30,434 bases of DNA, taken from the NCBI GenBank assembly GCA_016297495.1, contig JAEDGN010000030.1:1-30434 (forward strand), written 5' to 3'. This document shows, one piece after another, positions 1 to 7,570 of the stretch (the first letter of the stretch is position 1; every line of letters starts with the position of its first letter). The position numbers and the translations under genes were made by a program. Origin of the DNA: Coprococcus sp. (lineage in GTDB: Bacteria > Bacillota > Clostridia > Lachnospirales > Lachnospiraceae). The notes beneath the pieces were generated by a model. That model ran no database searches and was not told the origin of the DNA. It worked only from the letters and a program-made list of their open reading frames with translations.

Positions 1-892
1 CTGGTTTAGCAAGAACCTGTCCTCTTTCGATTTCTGTTCTCTGAACACCACGAAGCAGACAACCGATGTTATCACCAGCCTGAGCCTCATCAAGAAGCTT
101 ACGGAACATTTCGATACCAGTTACAACAACTTTACGTTTTTCTTCCTTAACACCTACGATTTCAACTTCTTCAGAAAGATGTAATGTACCTCTCTCTACA
201 CGGCCTGTAGCAACTGTACCACGACCTGTGATGGAGAATACGTCCTCTACCGGCATAAGGAATGGCTTATCTGTATCACGCTGTGGATCTGGGATATAGC
301 TGTCAACAGTATCCATTAACTCCATGATCTTGTCGCCCCATTCGCTTGATGGATCTTCAAGAGCCTTCAGAGCGGAACCCTGGATGATTGGGCAATCTGT
401 GAACTCATACTCTTCAAGGACTTCTGTGATTTCCATTTCTACTAACTCAAGAAGCTCTTCATCGTCTACCATATCGCACTTGTTCATGAATACAACGATG
501 TAAGGTACACCTACCTGACGGGAAAGAAGGATATGCTCTTTTGTCTGAGCCATAACACCATCAGTAGCAGCAACAACGAGGATAGCGCCATCCATCTGAG
601 CAGCACCTGTGATCATGTTCTTAACGTAGTCAGCATGTCCTGGGCAGTCAACGTGTGCATAATGACGTTTCTCTGTCTGGTACTCAACGTGAGCTGTAGA
701 GATTGTGATACCACGTTCTCTTTCTTCTGGAGCTTTATCGATATTTTCGAAATCTACTTTTTCGTTACCGGCAACTCTTTCTGCTAATACTTTTGTGATA
801 GCAGCTGTTAAAGTTGTCTTGCCGTGGTCAACGTGACCGATTGTACCAATATTACAATGTGGTTTGCTTCTGTCAAACTTAGCTTTAGCCAT
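1..892 (-). CDS. tuf: Elongation factor Tu, C-terminus beyond the window
   Basis: EF-Tu is the GTPase that delivers aminoacyl-tRNA to the ribosomal A site. The minus strand from the ATG at 892 reads MAKAKFDRSKPHCNIGTIGH and continues through the P-loop GHVDHGKTT, the switch motif DCPGHADY and the guanine-specificity motif NKCD. About 297 of the roughly 397 residues usual for the family are present, so most of domain 3 lies past position 1. The start is fixed by AAGGAGG eight bases upstream. It is the last gene of the rpsL-rpsG-fusA-tuf order and has its own promoter at 975-1003. Nothing in the visible part is unusual. Identity is certain. Confidence 0.98.
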   Translation of the reverse strand, partial: MAKAKFDRSKPHCNIGTIGHVDHGKTTLTAAITKVLAERVAGNEKVDFENIDKAPEERERGITISTAHVEYQTEKRHYAHVDCPGHADYVKNMITGAAQMDGAILVVAATDGVMAQTKEHILLSRQVGVPYIVVFMNKCDMVDDEELLELVEMEITEVLEEYEFTDCPIIQGSALKALEDPSSEWGDKIMELMDTVDSYIPDPQRDTDKPFLMPVEDVFSITGRGTVATGRVERGTLHLSEEVEIVGVKEEKRKVVVTGIEMFRKLLDEAQAGDNIGCLLRGVQRTEIERGQVLAKP

Positions 893-915
893 TATAACGT
901 CCTCCTTTTATAGGC

Positions 916-939
916 GTCTCTCTCCCGTCGGAGAGAGAC
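916..939 (-). other. Perfect hairpin in the tuf 5' leader
   Basis: Two exact 10-base arms, GTCTCTCTCC and GGAGAGAGAC, enclose a four-base loop. The hairpin lies between the tuf promoter and its ribosome binding site, so it would sit in the tuf 5' UTR. The T-rich tract (942-959) follows the hairpin on the plus strand. An intrinsic terminator here would therefore stop plus-strand (antisense) transcription, not tuf itself. Its role in the tuf direction is unknown; mRNA stability or control of ribosome access are possibilities. Confidence 0.6.
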
Positions 940-974
940 AGATTTTTTATTATTTTTTAACTCGGCTAATTACG

Positions 975-1003
975 ATTATATTGCATTTCCTGCATATATT
1001 CAA
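975..1003 (-). promoter_or_regulatory. tuf promoter (TTGAAT-17-TATAAT)
   Basis: On the minus strand a -35 box TTGAAT (998-1003) and a perfect -10 box TATAAT (975-980) are separated by exactly 17 bases. Transcription would start near 968, giving a leader of about 75 bases before the tuf ATG at 892. This implies tuf is transcribed both from the operon and from its own sigma-A-type promoter. Confidence 0.8.
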
Positions 1004-1031
1004 GCCTAATTTTAATTATTTTGACAATTCA

Positions 1032-1063
1032 TAGTCCACAGCTTATAAAAGCTTTTAGGACTA
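1032..1063 (-). terminator. Weak hairpin over the fusA stop codon
   Basis: TAGTCC (1032-1037) pairs with GGACTA (1058-1063), and an inner AGCTT/AAGCT stem lies within it. The outer arm includes the fusA TAG stop. The following minus-strand sequence is A/T-rich but lacks a clean U-run, so this is at best a leaky attenuator between fusA and tuf. Confidence 0.35.
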
Positions 1064-3181
1064 TTTTCCTGTTTTAGTATTCAGTACCTTTTCCTGAATG
1101 GACTTCGGAACCGGTTCATATTTTTCAAAGAACATGGAGTAGTTACCACGCCCCTGTGTTCTGGAACGCAGATCTGTGGAGTAACCGAACATCTCAGCAA
1201 GCGGAACATAAGCCTTAACCATCTTACCGCCGCCGATATCTTCCATACCTTCGATACGGCCACGACGTGAGTTGATATCACCGATGATATCACCCATGTA
1301 CTCTTCAGGCATCGTAACTTCAACTTTCATGATCGGCTCAAGCAGTACGGCACCAGCCTTGTGCATAGCTTCCTTGAAAGCCATGGAACCGGCAATGTGG
1401 AATGCCATTTCACTTGAATCGACTTCATGGTAAGAACCATCAAATACTGTAGCATGGATACCAAGTACCGGGAATCCACCAAGGATACCGGCCTTAGCAG
1501 CCTCTTCGATACCTTCGCCGACAGCAGGGATATATTCCTTAGGAATAGCACCGCCGACAACTGTGGAATCAAACTTGAACAGTTCTTCACCATTGGCATC
1601 CATTGGCTCAAAGTGCACTTTACAATGACCATACTGACCACGACCACCGGACTGTTTAGCGTACTTGCTGTCAACATCAACAGCCTTTGTAAATGTCTCT
1701 TTGTATGCAACCTGAGGTGCACCAACGTTTGCCTCTACCTTAAATTCACGGAGCAGACGGTCAACAATGATCTCCAGATGGAGCTCGCCCATACCTGCAA
1801 TGATTGTCTGGCCTGTCTCCGGATCTGTATGAGCTCTGAATGTAGGGTCTTCTTCAGCAAGCTTTGCTAAAGCCTCACCCATCTTGCCCTGGCCTGCTTT
1901 TGTCTTAGGCTCGATGGCAAGCTCGATAACAGGTTCTGGGAATTCCATGGATTCCAGAATAACCGGATGCTGTTCATCACAGATCGTATCACCTGTTGAT
2001 GTAACCTTAAAGCCTACAGCAGCAGCGATATCACCGGAATAAACCTTATCCAATTCTGTTCTCTTGTTGGCATGCATCTGAAGGATACGGCCAACACGTT
2101 CTTTTTTGCCCTTTGTTGAGTTCAGTGTATATGAACCGGAATTCAGCGTACCGGAGTATACACGGAAGAATGCCAGCTTACCAACGAATGGGTCTGTCAT
2201 AATCTTGAACGCCAGAGCAGAGAAAGGCTCTTCATCAGAAGAATGTCTCTCAACTTCGTTGCCATCCATGTCAACACCCTTAATAGCAGGGATGTCCAAT
2301 GGTGATGGCATAAATTCAACAACAGCATCCAGAAGCTTCTGAACACCTTTGTTTCTGTAAGCTGTACCACAGCATACAGGAACAGCAGCACATTCACATG
2401 TTGCTTTTCTCAATACGGCCTTTAACTCATCAACAGATGGTTCTTCACCTTCAAGGTAAGCCATCATTAAATCGTCATCTAATTCACAGATCTTCTCAAC
2501 AAGTTCTGTATGATAAAGTTCTGCGTCATCAGCCATATCTTCAGGAATATCAATGATGGAAATGTCATCGCCCTTTTCATCATTGTAAATGTATGCTTTC
2601 ATTTCAAACAGGTCGATGATTCCTTTGAATTCATCTTCCTTGCCGATTGGCAGCTGAATGCAGATTGCATTCTTGCCTAATCTTGTCTTGATCTGCTCAA
2701 CAGCACCGTAGAAATTGGCACCAAGGATATCCATCTTGTTGATGAAAGCCATTCTTGGTACATTGTATGTGTCAGCCTGACGCCATACATTCTCAGACTG
2801 TGGTTCAACACCACCTTTGGCACAGAAAACACCAACAGCACCATCAAGTACACGAAGGGAACGTTCAACCTCAACTGTAAAGTCTACGTGTCCCGGTGTA
2901 TCAATGATATTGATACGGTGCTCCAAAGCGCCCGGCTTTGGTTTGCCATTTTCCTGCAGAGTCCAGTGACATGTTGTAGCAGCAGAAGTGATTGTGATAC
3001 CTCTTTCCTGTTCCTGGGCCATCCAGTCCATGGTAGCAGTACCTTCATGAGTATCACCAATCTTATAATTAATACCGGTATAATATAAGATACGTTCAGT
3101 TGTCGTTGTCTTACCAGCATCAATATGAGCCATAATACCGATATTTCTGGTTCTCTCTAATGGATATTCTCTTCCAGCCAA
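1061..3181 (-). CDS. fusA: Elongation factor G
   Basis: EF-G is the translocation GTPase that moves tRNA and mRNA after peptide bond formation and works with RRF in recycling. The 706-residue protein has the usual length. It shows the P-loop AHIDAGKTT near residue 18, DTPGHVDF and NKMD, followed by the domain II-V blocks including GGRGQYGH and the C-terminal SRRGRIEGM region. The start codon is TTG at 3179-3181, placed behind AAGGAGG with normal spacing; no in-frame ATG nearby fits a ribosome binding site. The gap to rpsG is 44 bases, so the two are co-transcribed. Identity is certain. Confidence 0.98.
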   Translation of the reverse strand: MAGREYPLERTRNIGIMAHIDAGKTTTTERILYYTGINYKIGDTHEGTATMDWMAQEQERGITITSAATTCHWTLQENGKPKPGALEHRINIIDTPGHVDFTVEVERSLRVLDGAVGVFCAKGGVEPQSENVWRQADTYNVPRMAFINKMDILGANFYGAVEQIKTRLGKNAICIQLPIGKEDEFKGIIDLFEMKAYIYNDEKGDDISIIDIPEDMADDAELYHTELVEKICELDDDLMMAYLEGEEPSVDELKAVLRKATCECAAVPVCCGTAYRNKGVQKLLDAVVEFMPSPLDIPAIKGVDMDGNEVERHSSDEEPFSALAFKIMTDPFVGKLAFFRVYSGTLNSGSYTLNSTKGKKERVGRILQMHANKRTELDKVYSGDIAAAVGFKVTSTGDTICDEQHPVILESMEFPEPVIELAIEPKTKAGQGKMGEALAKLAEEDPTFRAHTDPETGQTIIAGMGELHLEIIVDRLLREFKVEANVGAPQVAYKETFTKAVDVDSKYAKQSGGRGQYGHCKVHFEPMDANGEELFKFDSTVVGGAIPKEYIPAVGEGIEEAAKAGILGGFPVLGIHATVFDGSYHEVDSSEMAFHIAGSMAFKEAMHKAGAVLLEPIMKVEVTMPEEYMGDIIGDINSRRGRIEGMEDIGGGKMVKAYVPLAEMFGYSTDLRSRTQGRGNYSMFFEKYEPVPKSIQEKVLNTKTGK

Positions 3182-3225
3182 GGATAATTCCTCCTTTTCT
3201 CAGCTAAGCCACAGCTAAAAACAGA

Positions 3226-3696
3226 TTACCATCTGTAATGAGCGAATGCCTTGTTGGCCTCTGCCATTTTGTGCATGTCTTCTTTTTTCTTAACTGCTGC
3301 ACCTGTGTTGTTTGCAGCATCCATAATTTCATTGGCAAGTCTCTCTTCCTGAGTCTTCTCACCTCTCTTACGAGAATATACAGTGAGCCATCTCAGAGCC
3401 AGAGCCTGTCTTCTCTCTGGTCTTACTTCGATCGGTACCTGATATGTGGCACCACCGATACGTCTTGCCTTAACCTCAAGAACAGGCATGATATTGTTCA
3501 TAGCTTCTTCGAAAACCTCGAGAGCTTCCTTGCCTGTCTTATTGGCGATTCTGTCAAATGCTCCGTATACAATCTTCTGAGCAACGCCTTTCTTACCATC
3601 AAGCATGATGTTGTTGATAAGCTTTGTTACGACCTTGCTGTTGTAAATCGGATCAGCCAATACGTCTCTCTTCTGGATATGTCCTTTTCTTGGCAC
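3226..3696 (-). CDS. rpsG: 30S ribosomal protein S7
   Basis: S7 is a primary 16S rRNA-binding protein that nucleates the 30S head and lies near the exit site. The 156-residue product begins MPRKGHIQKRDVLADPIY and contains the conserved RRIGGATYQVP and RWL segments. The start codon is GTG at 3694-3696, preceded by AAGGAGGGAAG. It sits between rpsL and fusA, as in most bacteria. The 155-base gap to rpsL is long for this operon and could hold an S7 autoregulatory site, but I see no defined structure there. Confidence 0.98.
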   Translation of the reverse strand: MPRKGHIQKRDVLADPIYNSKVVTKLINNIMLDGKKGVAQKIVYGAFDRIANKTGKEALEVFEEAMNNIMPVLEVKARRIGGATYQVPIEVRPERRQALALRWLTVYSRKRGEKTQEERLANEIMDAANNTGAAVKKKEDMHKMAEANKAFAHYRW

Positions 3697-3851
3697 GTTA
3701 CTTCCCTCCTTATAGATTATTCAATCTTGGGTACTCACGTAGTCTGACTATGTGTTCGCGCTCGAATTGTAATTCTATCTTAAATCGCAACCTTATACTG
3801 CGGTAAAATAATGCTACATTCGTCGCAAATAGTATAAACCTGTGAAAACTC

Positions 3852-4274
3852 TTATTTCTTAGCGTCTTTTGGTCTCTTAGCACCGTATTTGGAACGGGCC
3901 TGTCTTCTCTTAGCAACACCAGCTGTATCGAGTGTACCCCTGATGATATGGTATCTTGTACCTGGTAAGTCCTTTACACGACCACCTCTGATCAGAACAA
4001 CGCTATGCTCCTGAAGGTTATGACCTTCACCTGGAATGTAGCTTGTTACTTCGATTCCGTTTGACAAACGAACTCTGGCGATCTTTCTAAGAGCTGAGTT
4101 AGGTTTCTTAGGAGTAGCTGTCTTAACAGCAGTACAAACACCTCTCTTCTGTGGTGATGATAAATCAGATGATTTCTTGTGAAGGGAGTTGTAGCTCTTC
4201 TGCAGAGCAGGTGCTGTGGATTTCTTCTCAACAGTCTGTCTTCCTTTTCTTACTAACTGGTTAAATGTTGGCAT
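3852..4274 (-). CDS. rpsL: 30S ribosomal protein S12
   Basis: S12 lies at the decoding centre and affects fidelity. The start is ATG at 4272-4274 (MPTFNQLVRKGRQ), behind CAGGAGGTG. A longer open frame reaching 4412 crosses the promoter and is not expected to be translated. The product is 140 residues. It carries TPKKPNSALRK with lysine at the position where classical streptomycin-resistance changes occur, so the visible sequence is of the sensitive type. The KDLPG loop has the aspartate that RimO methylthiolates in some bacteria. This is the first gene of the operon. Confidence 0.98.
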   Translation of the reverse strand: MPTFNQLVRKGRQTVEKKSTAPALQKSYNSLHKKSSDLSSPQKRGVCTAVKTATPKKPNSALRKIARVRLSNGIEVTSYIPGEGHNLQEHSVVLIRGGRVKDLPGTRYHIIRGTLDTAGVAKRRQARSKYGAKRPKDAKK

Positions 4275-4358
4275 TATTTTCACCTCCTGGTAATAAAATA
4301 AACTGGTTGCCGTTATTGACATAACGATGTATACACGTTTATTCGCGCACACTTGTAT

Positions 4359-4387
4359 AGTATAACAAAGCGCTTTATGCTTGTCAA
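4359..4387 (-). promoter_or_regulatory. str operon promoter (TTGACA-17-TATACT)
   Basis: On the minus strand a consensus -35 TTGACA (4382-4387) and -10 TATACT (4359-4364) are separated by 17 bases. Transcription would start near 4352, about 78 bases before the rpsL ATG. This is the strongest promoter match in the window, as expected for ribosomal genes. Confidence 0.85.
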
Positions 4388-4441
4388 TATTTTTCAAAAA
4401 AATTGTATGCAATTTAAAAAGACTGAACTGTTCATAAAATT

Positions 4442-5422
4442 TTATTCCATTCCGTGTTCCTTCCTATATGTAAAGGATGACGGATGATTTTTCCCGAACA
4501 GCACATAGATTACAATAGAAAGGACATTAAATACAGTCATCATGGCAAACATCTGATGATATCCAAAGGATGAAATCAGTGTTCCGGCAATACCGCCGCC
4601 GACACCGATACCTATATCATAGGCGCAGAGGAACGTAGAATTGGCACTTCCTCTTCTCTCCGGCGGAGCGATGGCCACTGCCATAATGGCAAAGAATATA
4701 CCGCCGCCTGGCAGATTTTCTTCTGCCGCAAATTTAGCCGTAAAGTTCTCCAGTGCTCCGTAGGTCAGCATGAATACAAGGGCCGTTGCTGAAGCAGGCA
4801 ATGCATCTTTATCCAGAAGCCCTTTTATATTCAAAGGTTTCTTCTCGACCTCAATCTTCGGCGTCTTCAGAAGCATAAACAGAACCAGAGCGATGGCAAC
4901 AGAAATTGCCGCGAACACAAACAGTGTTGTAAATCCCATGCTCTCCATAATAGACAATCCCAAGGCCGGTGCGCAGGCCGGTGCCAACGCCGTTGCCAGG
5001 CCAAACATACCCATACCTTCCGCAAAACGAGGCTTTAGAATGATATCCGTTGCAATGGTGGATGTAGACGTATTGGAGCATGCCAGGGCCGCTCCGTGAA
5101 CCATACGGCAGACAAATGCCAGGAAAAGAATAGCTGATACCAGATACCCCAGAGGCATCAGCAGCATACCACACAAACCGATAATCAGGATAACCTTTCT
5201 CCTGCCATTATCCAGCATCCAGCCTATGAGCGGACGGCATACGACAGCAATAATCGAGAACAGAGCCGCAGCCATACCTGCAACAGCTTCAGAACCGCCC
5301 AGATACTCGATATAAAACGGGAATGTAGAAATAATCATCAGATGATTCATGAAAACAAGGAAATTGATGATAATAATCAGAACAAAATCCTTATTCCACA
5401 ATTTAACTTGTTGTTCAGACAT
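4442..5422 (-). CDS. MFS transporter with apparent in-frame internal deletion
   Basis: This is a membrane protein of the major facilitator superfamily, probably an exporter of small molecules or drugs. It has 326 residues instead of the usual 390-400. The N-terminal half is complete, with six helices, the loop 2-3 motif GWMLDNGRRK and helix 4 with CRMVHG. After the seventh helix the sequence runs FFAIMAVAIAPPERRGSAN. Here a helix-8 start joins directly to the loop normally found after helix 10, so about 70 residues and three helices seem to be missing with the frame kept. ATG at 5420-5422 has AAAGGAGGAG. The gene is transcribed alone from its own promoter behind an attenuator-like leader. The drug or substrate cannot be told, and activity is doubtful. 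Confidence 0.85.
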   Translation of the reverse strand: MSEQQVKLWNKDFVLIIIINFLVFMNHLMIISTFPFYIEYLGGSEAVAGMAAALFSIIAVVCRPLIGWMLDNGRRKVILIIGLCGMLLMPLGYLVSAILFLAFVCRMVHGAALACSNTSTSTIATDIILKPRFAEGMGMFGLATALAPACAPALGLSIMESMGFTTLFVFAAISVAIALVLFMLLKTPKIEVEKKPLNIKGLLDKDALPASATALVFMLTYGALENFTAKFAAEENLPGGGIFFAIMAVAIAPPERRGSANSTFLCAYDIGIGVGGGIAGTLISSFGYHQMFAMMTVFNVLSIVIYVLFGKNHPSSFTYRKEHGME

Positions 5423-5453
5423 AAAACAAACTCCTCCTTTATGAAAATAACAT

Positions 5454-5537
5454 TCAGAAACCGCTCATTTTTTTATACAAAAAATGAGCAGCCTTCCGTA
5501 AATCTCCACAATCGGACTTACGCATAAAGCTGCTCAT
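5454..5537 (-). CDS. Putative 27-residue leader peptide
   Basis: The minus strand from ATG at 5535-5537 encodes 27 residues beginning MSSFMRKSDCGD and ending HFLYKKMSGF, with TGA at 5454-5456. The ATG is only about four bases from the predicted transcription start, so the message would be essentially leaderless. The frame spans the whole structured region and stops 31 bases before the MFS start. Its first codons form the 5' arm of the terminator-like stem, so a translating or stalled ribosome would change which hairpin forms. Leader peptides of this kind control many genes for resistance to ribosome-targeting antibiotics. That comparison is inference, and translation is not proven. Confidence 0.5.
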   Translation of the reverse strand: MSSFMRKSDCGDLRKAAHFLYKKMSGF

Positions 5538-5538
5538 T
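5463..5538 (-). promoter_or_regulatory. Attenuator with two mutually exclusive hairpins
   Basis: Three arms share one sequence. In transcript order on the minus strand, AATGAGCAGC (5529-5538) can pair perfectly with GCTGCTCATT (5483-5492), which runs into a short U-tract and so resembles an intrinsic terminator with a 36-base loop. An inner CGTAA/TTACG pair lies inside that loop. Alternatively GCTCATTTTTT (5479-5489) pairs with AAAAAATGAGC (5463-5473) in an 11-bp stem with a five-base loop. The two stems use the same middle arm, so only one can form. This layout suggests ribosome-dependent attenuation of the MFS gene. Confidence 0.65.
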
Positions 5539-5547
5539 GCGTCTGCA

Positions 5548-5577
5548 ATTATACCACATTATTTTCAAAAAAGTAAA
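5548..5577 (-). promoter_or_regulatory. MFS gene promoter (TTTACT-18-TATAAT)
   Basis: On the minus strand TTTACT (5572-5577) and a perfect TATAAT (5548-5553) are 18 bases apart. The predicted start is near 5541, placing the 5' end immediately before the first attenuator arm and the leader ATG. Confidence 0.75.
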
Positions 5578-5589
5578 GAAATTTTTCAT

Positions 5590-5826
5590 TTACAGTTCCA
5601 GTTCAACGATCTGCTGGAATTTCTGCCCCGTCTCCTCAAGCTGAGCCTGAAAATTTTCATATTCCTCCGGCAGCATCCGCCAGGCCAGACCGCAGCCGGC
5701 ACTTATTTCTCCCGGAAGAGGAATCAGCCGGCCGGGAATCTGTCTGATACCACATTGTTTCTCCATAGCCATGGCAGACGTTGTGGTGGCAAATGTCAAT
5801 ATGACATATTTTCTCTTTTTACGCAT
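5590..5826 (-). CDS. DUF3343 protein, putative Se/S carrier
   Basis: This is a 78-residue protein of the DUF3343 type, a small cytoplasmic family found mainly beside selenium or sulfur mobilisation genes and thought to act as a thiol-based carrier. Features visible are an N-terminal beta strand YVILTFATTTSAMAME, the pair CGI and CGLAW placed so that two cysteines could be close in the fold, and RLIPLPGEISAGCG, the family's conserved core. It follows yedF by 31 bases on the same strand, consistent with one transcript. The ribosome binding site is weak (AGGTG). Biochemical function has not been shown for the family as far as I know. Confidence 0.85.
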   Translation of the reverse strand: MRKKRKYVILTFATTTSAMAMEKQCGIRQIPGRLIPLPGEISAGCGLAWRMLPEEYENFQAQLEETGQKFQQIVELEL

Positions 5827-5857
5827 CGTCTATTTCACCTGTATGATATCCTGCCAT

Positions 5858-6490
5858 TTATGGTTTAACAATAAGACCTGCCTGGGTCATTTTCTCGGCA
5901 ATAACATACATATTGGTTACGCCGCCCACCTGCAGCTTATCCGTCAGTCCGTAATGATTCAGGCACGTGCCGCAGGTCAGAATCTCTACACCCTGAGCTT
6001 CCAGCGATTTCAGATCTTCCAGCGTTGGAGCATCTTCACAGGTCAGCTTTGCGCCGCCATTATAGAACAGAATCGTCGTCGGAAGCTCTTCCTGCTGAGA
6101 CAGCGCATAGATAAATCCCTTCATGAGAACGGCACCCAGTTCATCATTACCCGTACCCATACAGGAAGATGAAATTACAACGACCGTACTGCGCTTTCTT
6201 GCATCCGGAATGCATACCGGTGCATCATCAGGAAGATCCACCGCCGAGCTGTCAGCCTCGCCTTCTGCTTCTCCGATTGTCATAATAACTCTGTATTGGT
6301 TCTCACCCAGTTTTTCAGATCTGACGCCATATTTTTTCTGCTGTGCCATCTTCGTCAGATTCTGCACTGCAATTTCATTGTCCACCAGTGTTTCAACCAC
6401 ACCTGCACCATCCAGTTCTTTAATGGCATTTTTTGTTTTTACAACAGGTATTGGGCAGGCATCGCCCATGGCATCTACCAGCTTAAGCAT
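5858..6490 (-). CDS. yedF: YedF-type selenium metabolism protein
   Basis: YedF proteins combine an N-terminal SirA/TusA-like domain with a C-terminal DsrE-like domain and co-occur with SelD. Here the TusA-like part has GDACPIPVVKTK (CPxP motif, cysteine near residue 12). The second half has SSSCMGTGNDELGAVLMKGF and LTCGTCLNHYGL, with cysteines suited to binding or relaying sulfur or selenium. ATG at 6488-6490 lies ten bases after AGGAGG; a GTG at 6494-6496 in the same frame is only four bases away and less likely. The gene ends 31 bases before the DUF3343 gene and starts 31 bases after selD. A role in delivering selenium is inferred from this neighbourhood. Confidence 0.92.
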   Translation of the reverse strand: MLKLVDAMGDACPIPVVKTKNAIKELDGAGVVETLVDNEIAVQNLTKMAQQKKYGVRSEKLGENQYRVIMTIGEAEGEADSSAVDLPDDAPVCIPDARKRSTVVVISSSCMGTGNDELGAVLMKGFIYALSQQEELPTTILFYNGGAKLTCEDAPTLEDLKSLEAQGVEILTCGTCLNHYGLTDKLQVGGVTNMYVIAEKMTQAGLIVKP

Positions 6491-6521
6491 AATCACACAT
6501 CCTCCTTAAATTTTTGTCGAT

Positions 6522-7553
6522 TTAATATACCACAATTTCACGCTCAGTATCATTTTTCTCTGTCAGAGTACCCACGATCCGGGCAGGCATACCCGCTGAC
6601 CGCAGTTCAGCCTCCAGTTTTTCGGCCTCATCTGCAGCTGCCGCCATCAGAAGCCCTCCCGATGTCTGTGGGTCAAACAGGATTTCTTCCATGGAAAATG
6701 AAATGTCTTTAAATGTCACATGACTTCCCACATGATTCCGGTTCCTCTGTCCTGCAGCTGTCAGTAAAAATTCGTCAGCATGATGGTGAGCTTCTTCAAT
6801 AACAGGCACCTTCGCTGATTCAATCTGACATGCCAGCCTCCCATCCAGCATCTCATGAAGATGCCCCAGAAAACTGAAACCTGTCACATCCGTACAAGCA
6901 TGAACATCATATTTGCGGCAGATTTCTGCAGCATACTTGTTCAGTGTCGTCATAGAAGCTATGGCCTCCTCCATAGCTTCTGCTGAAGCCTCTCCCACAC
7001 GATTGGCTGTACAGATAATGCCCACACCCAGCTTTTTTGTCAATATCAGTTTATCCCCCGGATGCCCATTATTATTGGTCAGTACCCTGTCCGGATGGAT
7101 AACACCCATAACAGACAGACCATATTTGACATCACTGTCTGCAATGGAATGTCCGCCGGCCAGTATTCCTCCTGCTTCAATAACCTTCTCAGAACCGCCC
7201 CGCATAATCTCTCCCAGAATATTCAGATCCATGTTCTCCGGAAAACAGACAATATTCAGGGCCGTTTTCACCTCGCCTCCCATGGCATAAATATCACTGA
7301 GCGCATTAGCTGCCGCTATTTTCCCGAATGTATACGGATCATCCACCATAGGCGGAAAAAAATCCAGTGTCTGCACAATAGCCGTATCATTCGAAATACG
7401 ATAAACTGCAGCGTCATCCCGGCTGTCATAGCCAACCATCAGCTTCTCATCCAGAGGCCCTTTGGGCAACTTCTCCAATACCCGGCTCAAAACACCGGAT
7501 CCTAATTTTGCCGTGCAGCCTCCGCCTTTACAAAAAACGATTTTTTCGCTCAT
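6522..7553 (-). CDS. selD: Selenide, water dikinase
   Basis: SelD makes selenophosphate from selenide and ATP. Selenophosphate is the donor for selenocysteine, selenouridine and the labile selenium cofactor of some molybdenum hydroxylases. The 343-residue protein has FCKGGGCTAKLG, with Cys13 at the catalytic position and Lys16 as its partner. The codon is TGC, so this is a cysteine form, not a selenoprotein. Further AIRS-family motifs are VGYDSRDDAAVY, AANALSDIYAMGG, GGHSI and DVTGFSFLGHL. Two ATGs are adjacent (7554-7556 and 7551-7553); the second has better spacing from AAGGGG. It lies in one strand block with yedF and DUF3343. No selA, selB or selC is in the window. Confidence 0.97.
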   Translation of the reverse strand: MSEKIVFCKGGGCTAKLGSGVLSRVLEKLPKGPLDEKLMVGYDSRDDAAVYRISNDTAIVQTLDFFPPMVDDPYTFGKIAAANALSDIYAMGGEVKTALNIVCFPENMDLNILGEIMRGGSEKVIEAGGILAGGHSIADSDVKYGLSVMGVIHPDRVLTNNNGHPGDKLILTKKLGVGIICTANRVGEASAEAMEEAIASMTTLNKYAAEICRKYDVHACTDVTGFSFLGHLHEMLDGRLACQIESAKVPVIEEAHHHADEFLLTAAGQRNRNHVGSHVTFKDISFSMEEILFDPQTSGGLLMAAAADEAEKLEAELRSAGMPARIVGTLTEKNDTEREIVVY

Positions 7554-7570
7554 CATACACCCCTTTTCTC

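Noticed and set aside
7530..7556. SelD as a selenoprotein with an in-frame TGA
   Set aside because: The catalytic position is coded by TGC (Cys13), and no in-frame TGA interrupts the gene.
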